DNA of 64,000 bases from Marisediminitalea oceani (lineage in GTDB: Bacteria > Pseudomonadota > Gammaproteobacteria > Enterobacterales > Alteromonadaceae). A model generated the notes under the pieces. It did no database searches and had not been told where the DNA came from. It worked only from the letters and a program-made list of their open reading frames with translations. Positions 52,528 to 61,918 of this stretch are shown one piece after another (the stretch's first letter is position 1; each line of letters begins with the position of its first letter). The translations under genes were made by a program, and so were the position numbers. The DNA lies in NCBI RefSeq assembly GCF_003731635.1, contig NZ_RCUA01000033.1, positions 91,983 to 155,982 of the forward strand, given 5' to 3'.

Positions 52528-53763
52528 TCAGAGCCTTTGGTTGATAGCGCCCCGGTAAGCATCAATAGCGGGTAACAGGCTGCAAATCAGAGTTGCCAGC
52601 ATTATCGCGCCAACCACCAGTGCGGTATGCAGAGTTAGCAGGTTTGCCGAAATAAACATCCCGTAGTGGCTGGCTAACCATTCTTTGGCCACGGCAAATA
52701 CGCCGGATACCAGCGCTACTGCGGTAACACTTGCCGCCCCGGCCAACAGCATGGCTTCAACCAGTATTAAGCGAAATATGGTACCGGCCCCGGCACCGAT
52801 GATACGCAATACGGCGATTTCTTTTTCACGTTGCTGCATCGACGCCAGCAACATGGTGGATAGTCCGAACAGGGATGACAACATAATGAGCAGGCTAATA
52901 AATCGCAGTAGGTTCTCCACGCTGGACATCATCTGCCACATTTCAGTAAGCGCTACGCCCGGTAAAATCGCCATCAGGCGATCATCTTCATAATTATTCA
53001 GCTCCCGCTGCAGGGTAAAGGTGGCAAACTTACTGGTGAGGCCCACCATCACTGCAGTAACGCTGTCGGGTTGCACTGCCGGGTTAGTCACGTTATCCGC
53101 CTGTTCTAACACGCTATCAAGCTGAGCGTGCGGCAAATGCATGGCCTCAATCCCCTGCAATGAAACGTGCACGGTTTTATCCACCGGCGTACCGGTGGGA
53201 GCCAGGATACCGGTAACGGTAAAAGGTGAGTCGTCATGATTCTGGAAACTAACTGCGCCAAGGCCGTGAGCAATCACAATATCATCACCCAGCTGATAAT
53301 TAAGCGCACTGGCCACATCAGCGCCGAGCACCGCGCCAAAGACACCTTTAAAGGGTTCCCCCTGACTAAACACTAACGGCTGCTTATTACCAAATTTATA
53401 GTGGTCAAAATACTGCTGATTGGTGCCGAGCACGCGATAACCATGATGGGCATCGCCTAATGAGATGGGAATGGCCCAGTTTACCTGCGGGTGTTGTTGC
53501 AACATCTCATAGCTGGCATAGCTGATGTTATTGGTTGGACTGCCCATGCGGAATACCGTGTAGAGCATCAGGTTTAACTGGCCGCTTGGCGCACCGACGA
53601 TAAGGTCGACATCCGATACTGTGCGGTTAAAGCTCTCCTGAGCCTGTAATCTCACGTGTTCCACGCTCAGCAAAACACTTACGCTAATCAACAACGATAA
53701 AAAAGTAAGTGCCAGCGATTTACCGCGACTACGCAAACTGCTTAAGGCAAAAGACATCAGCAT
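52528..53763 (-). CDS. ABC transporter permease, FtsX/MacB-like
   Basis: 411 residues with one N-terminal membrane helix, a large periplasmic domain (about 45-270; DLIVGAPSGQLNLMLYTVFRMGSPTNNISY) and three C-terminal helices, the FtsX/MacB plan. The periplasmic sequence matches my memory of permeases encoded in Zur-regulated loci such as zrgABCDE of Vibrio, but this is unverified. It overlaps the ATPase gene by 7 bases. MacB-like machines move lipids, peptides or lipoproteins by mechanotransmission; the substrate is not known. Confidence 0.85.
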   Translation of the reverse strand: MLMSFALSSLRSRGKSLALTFLSLLISVSVLLSVEHVRLQAQESFNRTVSDVDLIVGAPSGQLNLMLYTVFRMGSPTNNISYASYEMLQQHPQVNWAIPISLGDAHHGYRVLGTNQQYFDHYKFGNKQPLVFSQGEPFKGVFGAVLGADVASALNYQLGDDIVIAHGLGAVSFQNHDDSPFTVTGILAPTGTPVDKTVHVSLQGIEAMHLPHAQLDSVLEQADNVTNPAVQPDSVTAVMVGLTSKFATFTLQRELNNYEDDRLMAILPGVALTEMWQMMSSVENLLRFISLLIMLSSLFGLSTMLLASMQQREKEIAVLRIIGAGAGTIFRLILVEAMLLAGAASVTAVALVSGVFAVAKEWLASHYGMFISANLLTLHTALVVGAIMLATLICSLLPAIDAYRGAINQRL

Positions 53764-54458
53764 GATGAAGCCTCCGCAGCAGTGGTAATTGCGCTTAAGG
53801 CTACACTTTTATCCAGATACTGACTCAGACTCTGATCGTGACTAACAAAAATCAAAGTGGTGTCATGCTGCTCGCACAATTCGGTTAGCAGTCTCATAAA
53901 CGCATCCCGCGCGTCGGCATCCAGCGCCGAGGTAGGCTCGTCCACCAGCAGGATCTCCGGCTGATTAATTAACGCTCGGGCGATTGCCACTCGCTGTTGC
54001 TGCCCCACACTTAACTGACTGGCCTGCTTGTTTAACACCTCTGCCGGCAACTGCAATGCGTGGATAAGCGCGGCAAGTTGCTCGCGGCCCGGCTGACTGT
54101 CGCCGGCAAAATGCGCCGCCAGGGCGATGTTCTGCGCCACGGTTAAATGGCTCACCAGATTAAACTGCTGAAAGACTACGCCAATGTGGCGAGCTCTGAA
54201 TTTGTCACGCTTGCCTTCGCTCAGGCTTGAAAACGGCTTACCCAACAACTCTACGCTGCCCGTATCCGGGGTCAGGATCCCGGCCAGCAGGTTTAGCAAA
54301 GTTGTTTTCCCCGAGCCTGAGGGCCCATATAAAAACAGGCGCTCGCCCTGCGCGACCTGCCATTGAGGAAAGCCCAGTCGTGAAGCACTTTTAGGATACT
54401 GATAGGTCACGTTGTTAAGGCTAATCGCCTGTTGGGAATTTGTATCTGGTGCTGTCAA
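53757..54458 (-). CDS. ABC transporter ATP-binding protein, LolD/MacB-like
   Basis: 233 residues. Walker A GPSGSGKTTLL, Q-loop VVFQQFNLV, signature LSVGQQQRVAIARAL, Walker B LLVDEPTSALD and switch histidine in VSHDQ are all present, so it should be active. It pairs with the permease that overlaps its 3' end. The CobW-type GTPase gene is 141 bases upstream on the same strand. Confidence 0.92.
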   Translation of the reverse strand: MTAPDTNSQQAISLNNVTYQYPKSASRLGFPQWQVAQGERLFLYGPSGSGKTTLLNLLAGILTPDTGSVELLGKPFSSLSEGKRDKFRARHIGVVFQQFNLVSHLTVAQNIALAAHFAGDSQPGREQLAALIHALQLPAEVLNKQASQLSVGQQQRVAIARALINQPEILLVDEPTSALDADARDAFMRLLTELCEQHDTTLIFVSHDQSLSQYLDKSVALSAITTAAEASSC

Positions 54459-54599
54459 TTTAGTTAACCTTTTTATTCCGGCTCATTATTGTTGCTTACC
54501 CAAGCAACTGAGCTCTACCCTGCTCAAACACACGTCAGTCCGCCTCGCCTGTAAATTAAAAGCACTACTAAAGACCTTAGCAAATCAACCTTCCGGTTA

Positions 54600-55634
54600 C
54601 TATATGGCGATACCACTGACACACGCCTGCAAGTTGGCCTGCAAATCAGATGGGAGCTTAGTAGCAATGATTTCAACGCGGCTCTCAGCACATTCATCAA
54701 GGGCTATTTCGGTTAATCCATCCGCCGTGAGGTTGTAGCCAAATATGCCGGCATCGGTAATAAATACGCCTTTTAGCCTTTCCGCTTCCACGCTCGCTAA
54801 CAGTAAACGCAGTTGGTGGTAATCAAACACGCAATCAGGTGCAAATCGCCAACCCACACTGTTAAACCCTTCGCCGCTGTTTTCAGCCGATAACATGCCT
54901 CCAATTGGCAACGCTTGCTCTGCAGCCATTGGCTTATCGCTAACAGTGTGATGATGGCCGTGATCATGGTGATGATGCGCTTGATGATGTTGCGGCTGTT
55001 GATAATTTGCAGCGGCTCCGTCAAGGCTAGCCAGCGACACTTGCCCATGCCTGGTAAGAATCAACTCCGTACCCGCCTGGCAATGTTCACTCACATATTG
55101 CGCTAAACGCTCACCATCGTCAGTGCTATACAAATCCTGTTTATTGCCAACAACAACATCGGCGATAGCCAGTTGCTGATTGAAGGTATCGTGGCTGGTA
55201 TATCTTGAGTCACTCAGTTTGCGGGCATCCACCAGGGTGATGGTTTTATGTATGGATAGTACCGGTTGATAATGCTCGGCAGTGAGAACCTGCATAACTT
55301 CCTTGGGGTGGCCAAGACCGGTAGGTTCAATAATCAGCCGATGAGGGCGAGACTCTGCCAGTAACTGGTTAAGGGCTATCTGCATGGGCAGACTTGCCGC
55401 ACAGCACATACAACCGCCCGGTACTTCTCGAATAAACACATAGTTTTGGTTATTCAACTGACCATCAAACAAGCTTTTATCAATGCCTATTTCGCCAAAC
55501 TCATTAACCAGAATGGCCCAGCGTTCATCCGCCGGTTTTTGCGTTAATAAATGTAAGATGGCTGATGTTTTACCCACGCCAAGAAAGCCGGTAATGATAT
55601 TGGTAGGGACAGCCAGTATTTTGGCTTTTGTCAT
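54600..55634 (-). CDS. CobW-family metallochaperone GTPase
   Basis: 344 residues of the COG0523/CobW class. Walker A GFLGVGKTS, metal-binding GGCMCC (the CxCC motif), Walker B-like EPTGLGHP and NKQD are present. A histidine-rich stretch around residues 212-227 (HHQAHHHHDHGHHH) and a CobW C-terminal domain (GVFITDAGIFGYNL) follow. CxCC members deliver zinc or other metals to apoproteins, and many are induced by zinc shortage. The neighbouring ABC pair and a TonB-dependent receptor with an acidic insert suggest a zinc- or metal-limitation locus. No convincing Zur site was found. Confidence 0.88.
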   Translation of the reverse strand: MTKAKILAVPTNIITGFLGVGKTSAILHLLTQKPADERWAILVNEFGEIGIDKSLFDGQLNNQNYVFIREVPGGCMCCAASLPMQIALNQLLAESRPHRLIIEPTGLGHPKEVMQVLTAEHYQPVLSIHKTITLVDARKLSDSRYTSHDTFNQQLAIADVVVGNKQDLYSTDDGERLAQYVSEHCQAGTELILTRHGQVSLASLDGAAANYQQPQHHQAHHHHDHGHHHTVSDKPMAAEQALPIGGMLSAENSGEGFNSVGWRFAPDCVFDYHQLRLLLASVEAERLKGVFITDAGIFGYNLTADGLTEIALDECAESRVEIIATKLPSDLQANLQACVSGIAI

Positions 55635-55888
55635 GATTGCAGCACCCGTTGGTTAAGAAAAAGGCTTCGCATCATATATGAAAGCTAGCAGCAGATTCTA
55701 CCGGGAAACGCTCCGGATTAAGCAATACAGTGAAGCTCTAAAAGCACCGCTTAAAGATTGATACGTGACTGAATTTATCTTTTATTTTGTTTCCGGATAG
55801 TCTTCGTTGCGCGGCTGCAGCCAACGCATTACTACTTTAGCACTAAATCGCTAATTACTTGGTCTGTAGCGAAAGTCGCAGGGGCTAA

Positions 55889-55930
55889 AACCGGGAACTT
55901 TTCCCGGTTATATAAGGGAATAGCTCCCTT
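55889..55930. repeat. Overlapping inverted repeats in the leader of a TonB-dependent receptor gene
   Basis: AACCGGGAA (55889-55897) pairs perfectly with TTCCCGGTT (55901-55909). TTCCC (55901-55905) can instead pair with GGGAA (55916-55920), and AAGGGA (55914-55919) with TCCCTT (55925-55930). The pairings exclude one another. The 420-base region between the CobW and receptor genes holds no supported coding sequence. Confidence 0.5.
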
Positions 55931-56054
55931 GGATAACCGCACATCTCTTCCCATACTTACGTCGTCTTAACCACTTTATTACACAAAAAATACAAGCCCT
56001 GGTGATAGCAACCAGCAGCGTATGTATCGATGAAAACGGACTGGAAGTAACTCA

Positions 56055-58451
56055 ATGAAAAAAACCTCTTATCTCTACCTTGCAGCCTGTATCGCAGGCA
56101 GTTTTCAGGTGCAGGCCCAGGACAATCAGGCTGATGTCGAAAAAGTCACCGTGTATGGACAGTCACCCCTGAGTTTTGTTTCCGGCTTAACTGAATACTC
56201 TCCGGCCAGCCAGACGATTGATGCGGATGCACTGGATGTGGACAACGGTAACTCGCTGGCGCGGATCCTGGATAACCAGTTGGTCAGCGTGTCGATTAAC
56301 GATGTGCAAAACAACCCGTTCCAGGCTGATTTACAATACCGTGGCTTTACCGCTTCGCCACTGCTGGGCTTACCTCAGGGCCTGGCGGTGTATTTTAATG
56401 GTACCCGTTTCAACGAGCCTTTCGGTGATACGGTAAACTGGGACCTGATCCCGCCTTCGGCGCTGGAATCTGTCACGCTGGTCTCCGGCGCTAACCCGGT
56501 TTTCGGTCAGAATACGCTGGGTGGCGCACTGATTTTAAACAGTAAAGACGGCTTTAGCTTCCCGCATCACAAAGTCACCGTGATGGGCGGCGACTTTGGT
56601 CAGCAGGGTATTAACCTGGAATCCGGCGGCAACAACGGTGAATGGGGTTACTACATTAATGTAAATAAATACGAAGAAGACGGCTGGCGTGACTATTCAC
56701 CCAGCGATATTCAACAAGGCCTGGCTAACATCACCCATAAAGGGAAAGACTCAGCTACCCGAATTACCCTGGCCGCTAATGATAACGACCTGATTGGTAA
56801 CGGCGCTATCCCGGTTGATCTGATCCCCTATGAAGGCCGCGATGCGATTTATACTCGCCCGGACCAAACTTTTACCAGTCTGCGCTTTATTAACCTCAAT
56901 CACGAATGGCAACTCGACAACGATTTAGTGGTGCGTGTTAATGCTTACTTCCGCGAAAATGAAATCGAAACCTATAATGGTGACGACAGTGACTACGAGG
57001 AATGCGACGTAGGCTATGGTGAAACATTGTGTGAAGAAGATGAAGAAGCCGAATTACTCGAAGATGACGACGATGATGACATGGATATGGACGATGACGA
57101 CGATGATGACGAAGAGTTTGATGAAGACGACGCTGTTCAGTTCGTAGGTTTCGACCCTCTTGTACCACTTGAGTCAATTTCTGCCCTCGATCCTGATACT
57201 CTGGACGGTACTGCCAATACCAGCTTAACCGAGCAGGAAAGCTATGGTTTTAGTGCTGAGCTTGCCGGCGTAACACAATCTGGCTCGTTAACTCACAACT
57301 GGGTAGTTGGTCTGGGTATTGATACCGCTGATATCTCGTTTCGCAGTGATACCGAATTTGCCGTGCTCAACAACGATACTCCGCAAGACAGCCGCGGCGT
57401 AACCGGCATTGGCGTATTCGACGAAGGCTCACGGGTGCGCCTGGATACCGATGTAAAACACACTTACCTGTTTGTCAGTGACGTGATTGAGTTAAACCCG
57501 CACTGGCAACTGGCCCTTGCTGGCCGTTACAACAAGTCTACTATTGATATGGTCGATGGCGTAGAAGTGGGCGAAGGCTCACTGAACGGTAACCATGAGT
57601 TCAGCCGTTTCAACCCCTCAGCCACGGTGCATTACCGCAAGGATGGCTACCATGCTTATGCATCTTACAGCCAGTCCTCACGCACACCGAGCCCGGCAGA
57701 GCTTAGCTGCGCCGACGAAGACGATCCGTGTAAACTACCTAACGGATTTGTGGCCGATCCGCCGCTTGATCAGGTACGTACCGACACCCTTGAGGTGGGC
57801 GTAAACTACTCGCTGGAGAACGGCTTATTGCACGCCGCGCTATTCCGCAGCGAAAGTAAAGACGACATTATATTCCAGCAAGCAGGCGACCGTGCCTCAG
57901 TGGGCTATTTTGTGAACGTGGATAAAACCCGCCGTCAAGGCGCCGAATTCAGTCTGCTGCAGCAATATGAAGATCTGGAGATTTCAGCCAATGTGAGCTA
58001 CTTGCAGGCTACGTTTGAAACCCCGTATGTGTCTTTCAGCCCGCAAAACCCCATGGGACCAGGCCGTCAGGTAATGGCGGGGGATAACATTCCGGGCCAG
58101 CCTGAGTGGCAGGCCGGGTTTGAGGTAACCTACCCGGTGATTGAAAATCTGTATATCAGCGCCGATGTGGATTACGCCTCTGGTCAGTATTTCCGTGGCG
58201 ATGAAGCCAACGAAAACCGCGAACTGGACGGCTATACTCTGGTTAACCTGAGTGCCACTTATGCCCACAGTAGCGGCATTACCGTGGGACTGCGTTTAGA
58301 AAACGTGTTTGATACCGAGTTTGAAACCTTTGGTACCTACGGCGAGGCTGATGAAGTTCTGGAAGATATCTATGACGACATCGATTCCACAGAGTTTGTT
58401 GGTCCTGGCCAGCCCAGAACCCTTCGTTTATTTGCCTCTTACCAGTTTTAA
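56055..58451 (+). CDS. TonB-dependent receptor with a poly-acidic extracellular insert
   Basis: 798 residues with a signal peptide ending at VQAQ, a TonB-box-like EKVTVYG, a plug domain (FQADLQYRGFTASPLLGLPQG, LESVTLVSGANPVFGQNTLGGALIL) and a barrel ending in LRLFASYQF. Between about residues 312 and 363 is an insert with two cysteines and a nearly unbroken run of Asp and Glu (LEDDDDDDMDMDDDDDDDEE). It falls where an extracellular loop is expected. Acidic or histidine-rich loops occur in zinc- and copper-related receptors, so a divalent metal ligand is possible. The substrate is otherwise unknown. Confidence 0.85.
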   Translation: MKKTSYLYLAACIAGSFQVQAQDNQADVEKVTVYGQSPLSFVSGLTEYSPASQTIDADALDVDNGNSLARILDNQLVSVSINDVQNNPFQADLQYRGFTASPLLGLPQGLAVYFNGTRFNEPFGDTVNWDLIPPSALESVTLVSGANPVFGQNTLGGALILNSKDGFSFPHHKVTVMGGDFGQQGINLESGGNNGEWGYYINVNKYEEDGWRDYSPSDIQQGLANITHKGKDSATRITLAANDNDLIGNGAIPVDLIPYEGRDAIYTRPDQTFTSLRFINLNHEWQLDNDLVVRVNAYFRENEIETYNGDDSDYEECDVGYGETLCEEDEEAELLEDDDDDDMDMDDDDDDDEEFDEDDAVQFVGFDPLVPLESISALDPDTLDGTANTSLTEQESYGFSAELAGVTQSGSLTHNWVVGLGIDTADISFRSDTEFAVLNNDTPQDSRGVTGIGVFDEGSRVRLDTDVKHTYLFVSDVIELNPHWQLALAGRYNKSTIDMVDGVEVGEGSLNGNHEFSRFNPSATVHYRKDGYHAYASYSQSSRTPSPAELSCADEDDPCKLPNGFVADPPLDQVRTDTLEVGVNYSLENGLLHAALFRSESKDDIIFQQAGDRASVGYFVNVDKTRRQGAEFSLLQQYEDLEISANVSYLQATFETPYVSFSPQNPMGPGRQVMAGDNIPGQPEWQAGFEVTYPVIENLYISADVDYASGQYFRGDEANENRELDGYTLVNLSATYAHSSGITVGLRLENVFDTEFETFGTYGEADEVLEDIYDDIDSTEFVGPGQPRTLRLFASYQF

Positions 58452-58491
58452 CCTGCTCCAGTGTGTGCAGCTCATCACTGCACATTCTTAG

Positions 58492-58516
58492 AGGCGTGTG
58501 ATCTGCACGCCTTTAT
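58492..58516 (+). terminator. Terminator after the acidic-loop receptor
   Basis: AGGCGTG at 58492-58498 pairs with CACGCCT at 58506-58512, then TTATT. A second hairpin, GTGCAG/CTGCAC, lies just before it. Confidence 0.6.
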
Positions 58517-58917
58517 TCTACTCCGCTCCCCTGATCCGAACGACTTTTTCTGGACATAAAACAGTCAAAACAAATTATTCCATCGTAATAATGACGTTAA
58601 TATAAAAAAAGCTACCTCACTGTAATTTAAAGTTGCCAGGCAGCTCTATGTAAACCATTGATAAATAATATAATTAAGTCGAAGGCAAGGAGAAATCGAA
58701 AAAGTTCCATTTATTTGACAGCAGAATGTTTTTTATTTAACTTTCAGTGTGTCAATTTCTCTAAATCGGTTGACAGGCAAAGCCATCGCAGTAACAACGT
58801 CAAAATCGCGTTTGTTGGTGGGGTTGTTTAAACATAAATAATTATAGTTGCATACAGATGTGTTATCGATCATTGCACGTTTGACAGCACATTGATGCGG
58901 CAGAAACAGGGATTCAC
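58517..58917. promoter_or_regulatory. Long AT-rich leader of the 979-residue receptor
   Basis: This gap holds no supported ORF or RNA gene. It contains an inverted repeat TGTCAA (58750-58755) / TTGACA (58770-58775), where TTGACA could also be a -35 element, and a second TTTGACA near 58870 close to the start codon. The AT-richness and length suggest a regulated promoter, but no named regulator site was recognised. Confidence 0.35.
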
Positions 58918-61857
58918 ATGAATAACGATAATAAACTCCATAAGTTATCTATTGGAGTCATCACAGCTATGGGGTTGTTAGCAACTCCACAGGTCTTCGC
59001 TCAGGAAGAAGCTGAAAATGGCGCTGAACCAGTAGAAAAAATCTCCATTGTTGGTTCACGTATTCGTACCGACGAGTTTGCTAACGATACACCTATCGAC
59101 ATTATCAGTGTTGAAGACGCCGAGCAGGAAGGTCTGAAAACACTGGGCGAATTATTAAGAACCAGTACTGCAGCAGCAGGTTCTAACCAGATTACTGCCG
59201 CCTTAACTGTTGGTTTCGTAACCGACGGTGGTACCGGTGCTGAGACAGTTGGTCTGCGTGGTCTTGGTGCAAACCGTACCCTGATCCTGTTAAACGGCCG
59301 TCGTGCCGGCCCTGCAGGTACTCGTGGTGCAGTATCAGCCTTCGACCTGAACAGTATTCCTTTGTCTGCTATCGAGCGTGTTGAAATCCTGAAAGACGGT
59401 GCTTCTGCACTGTACGGTTCAGACGCGGTTGCCGGTGTAATCAACATCATCACCAAGAAAGGCGACGACAAGACAATTACTGTTGATATCAGCCAGCCAT
59501 TTGAGTCAGGCGGTGAAGACAAGCGTATCAACATCTCTTACGGTGAAGAGTTTGCAGAAGGTTCATTCCGTGTAACTGCTGACTACCGTAATACTGCGAT
59601 GCTGAGCCGTGGCGACCGTGACTACTTCAACTGTACCGAGCGTTTACAGTTCCTGGAAGACGGCTCACGTTCTGATCCTATCGATCCACGTACTGGCAAG
59701 CCTCACTGTAGCGAAACGGGTTACGGCCTGTGGTTATACGGCGGCGTTTCAAGCGCGTACGGTGGTAGCTTACAAGCTGCTTACGATTACGATGGCTTCT
59801 TCGCAGCGAATGGTTTCGAAAGTATTAACGAAGCAGGTGTTGGTTTTACCACGCCTGATGGCTGGTACCCGGTATCTTACGGCAACGACTACGCCAGTGA
59901 AGGCTGGTGGGATCTGAACCACCCCTTCCTGGCTAAGCAAACAGTAATACCAGAAACCACTACTACTTCACTGTACGCAACAGGTGACTACAACCTGTCT
60001 GATTCTATCACCATGTATGGTGAGTTAATCTTCAGCCGTCGTACTACTGAAACCAATGACTATCGTCAGTTCTGGACAGCAGACGTAGGCGTACTGCCAG
60101 CTTCTGTACTAGACGGCTTCGACGGTAACGGTTTTGTATTCCCGGTAGCATTAACTGACCACTTCAGCTCAGACATCGAAGTTAACTACACCCGTGGTGT
60201 GGCTGGCTTAACTGGCGATATCGGCTTCTGGACCTGGGATCTGTCTTACCAGCACAGTATCAGTGATGGTGACTACAACCAGGATATTATTTTCCGTGAC
60301 TCCATGCTGATGGCCCAGTACAACGCTGCAGATGGCGTTAGCTGTAGCGGCGAAGTAACTGAGTTCAGTAACAAAACCTGTGTAAACATCCCATGGACTG
60401 ATCCACAGTTCCTGTACGGTAACCGTACACCAGAGCAACTGGACTTCCTGTTTGGCCGTGACAAAGGTAACACTGAGTACACGCAGCAAACCCTGGAAGG
60501 CTTCATCACTGGTGATCTGTTTACCATGCCTGCCGGTGAAGTGGGCGCGGCATTTGGTTTCCAGGTACAGCGTGACGAAATCGACGACCGCCCTGGTTAC
60601 CACACGCTTAACGGTAACTCCTGGGGTCTGTCAGGCGCAGGTATTACAGCGGGTAGCCAAACCACTAAAGCAGTATTTGCAGAAGTTAAAATGCCTCTGC
60701 TTGAAGGTGTAGCTGGCGCAGAAAGACTGGATCTGACTGCATCTGGCCGTTGGACTGACTACGATACTTTCGGTACCGACACCACATTTAAACTGGGTCT
60801 TAACTGGGAAATCGTAGAAGGCTTAAGCGTACGTGCCAGCCGCGGTACGTCTTTCCGTGCACCAGCCCTGTTCGAACTGTTCCTGGCTGAGCAAACCGGC
60901 TTTGGTGGTCAGTTAGCCATCGACCCATGTTTAGATTACGAAGCGGGTTACGCCTCTGGCGCAATTTCTGACACCGTGTATCAAAACTGTATCGCTGATG
61001 GTGTTCCGGCAGATTACGTGCAACCTGGTGGCTCTGTTACCCTGGTAACCAGTGGTGGTGCAGGCCGCCTCGAAGCAGAAACCTCTGTAGCAGAAGGTAT
61101 CGGTGTAGTTTGGACCAGCCCGGAAGATACTTTCGCAGTATCGGTTGATTACTTTGCAATCGAAATCAATGACGAAATCGACGAGTTAGGCGGTGCCAGC
61201 ATCGTTAATCGTTGTTATAACTCTATCGATTTCGCTAACGAGCCGCTGTGTGACCTGTTCACTCGTCGAGATGGCTCAAGTGCCAATGACTACGGTATCG
61301 ACCAGGTTAACGGTGGTTACGTAAACATTGCTTATCAGGAAGTTCGTGGTGTGGATTATAACTTCACTTACCAGGATGATTTCGATTGGGGTTCACTGCG
61401 TTTCCGCGTAGAGCACACCATGCAAATCGAGCGTTACAGCAAGCAGTTTGCTGACTCGCCTTACAATAACTTTATTGGTGAGAATGGCTATCCTAAGCAC
61501 GTTGGTGTTGCTCGTTTAAGCTACTCTAACGACGATTTCATCCTGATCTGGACTGCGAACTACTTTGACTCTACTAACGACTACGAATACTACGCCAGTG
61601 AAACCAACACCACTACGGTTAACGGTAACACGGTAACCTTCATCGATGAGACGCCTTGGACTACCTACCACACTGTGTCTGGCTCTTTCGACTATGAAGG
61701 TCTGGAAGTGTTACTTGGTTTAGCGAACGTATTCGACAAAGAACCGCCTAGAATTTCTAGCAGCGGTTTCGACTTGGGTAACTCGGCTATGTATTCACAA
61801 TACCAAACGGCTTTCATCGGTCGTCGGGTATTTGCGAACCTGACCTATAACTTCTAA
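58918..61857 (+). CDS. Large TonB-dependent receptor (peptide/oligomer type)
   Basis: 979 residues with a signal peptide (VFAQ), a TonB-box region VEKISIVGSRI, a plug (IERVEILKDGASALYGSDAVAGVINIITK) and a long barrel ending in the canonical NLTYNF. The opening GSRIRTDEFANDTPIDIIS and the length near 1000 are typical of the marine receptors annotated for oligopeptides or saccharides. Codon use is strongly biased to preferred codons, so it is probably abundant. The S9 peptidase gene follows after a terminator. A role in peptide uptake is inferred from that neighbour. Confidence 0.85.
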   Translation: MNNDNKLHKLSIGVITAMGLLATPQVFAQEEAENGAEPVEKISIVGSRIRTDEFANDTPIDIISVEDAEQEGLKTLGELLRTSTAAAGSNQITAALTVGFVTDGGTGAETVGLRGLGANRTLILLNGRRAGPAGTRGAVSAFDLNSIPLSAIERVEILKDGASALYGSDAVAGVINIITKKGDDKTITVDISQPFESGGEDKRINISYGEEFAEGSFRVTADYRNTAMLSRGDRDYFNCTERLQFLEDGSRSDPIDPRTGKPHCSETGYGLWLYGGVSSAYGGSLQAAYDYDGFFAANGFESINEAGVGFTTPDGWYPVSYGNDYASEGWWDLNHPFLAKQTVIPETTTTSLYATGDYNLSDSITMYGELIFSRRTTETNDYRQFWTADVGVLPASVLDGFDGNGFVFPVALTDHFSSDIEVNYTRGVAGLTGDIGFWTWDLSYQHSISDGDYNQDIIFRDSMLMAQYNAADGVSCSGEVTEFSNKTCVNIPWTDPQFLYGNRTPEQLDFLFGRDKGNTEYTQQTLEGFITGDLFTMPAGEVGAAFGFQVQRDEIDDRPGYHTLNGNSWGLSGAGITAGSQTTKAVFAEVKMPLLEGVAGAERLDLTASGRWTDYDTFGTDTTFKLGLNWEIVEGLSVRASRGTSFRAPALFELFLAEQTGFGGQLAIDPCLDYEAGYASGAISDTVYQNCIADGVPADYVQPGGSVTLVTSGGAGRLEAETSVAEGIGVVWTSPEDTFAVSVDYFAIEINDEIDELGGASIVNRCYNSIDFANEPLCDLFTRRDGSSANDYGIDQVNGGYVNIAYQEVRGVDYNFTYQDDFDWGSLRFRVEHTMQIERYSKQFADSPYNNFIGENGYPKHVGVARLSYSNDDFILIWTANYFDSTNDYEYYASETNTTTVNGNTVTFIDETPWTTYHTVSGSFDYEGLEVLLGLANVFDKEPPRISSSGFDLGNSAMYSQYQTAFIGRRVFANLTYNF

Positions 61858-61873
61858 GTTGTAATAGTTAAAT

Positions 61874-61903
61874 AAAGCCCTCGCTTGTCGGGGGCTTTTT
61901 TTT
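61874..61903 (+). terminator. Rho-independent terminator after the large receptor
   Basis: AAAGCCC with a short loop pairs with GGGGCTTT and is followed by nine Ts. The peptidase gene starts 16 bases later, so it needs read-through or its own promoter. Confidence 0.85.
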
Positions 61904-61918
61904 CTAGAGGGAAAAATT

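Noticed and set aside
57049..57130. GAT/GAC-rich tract as a possible microsatellite outside genes
   Set aside because: It is in frame and encodes the acidic insert of the receptor; it is reported as part of that gene.
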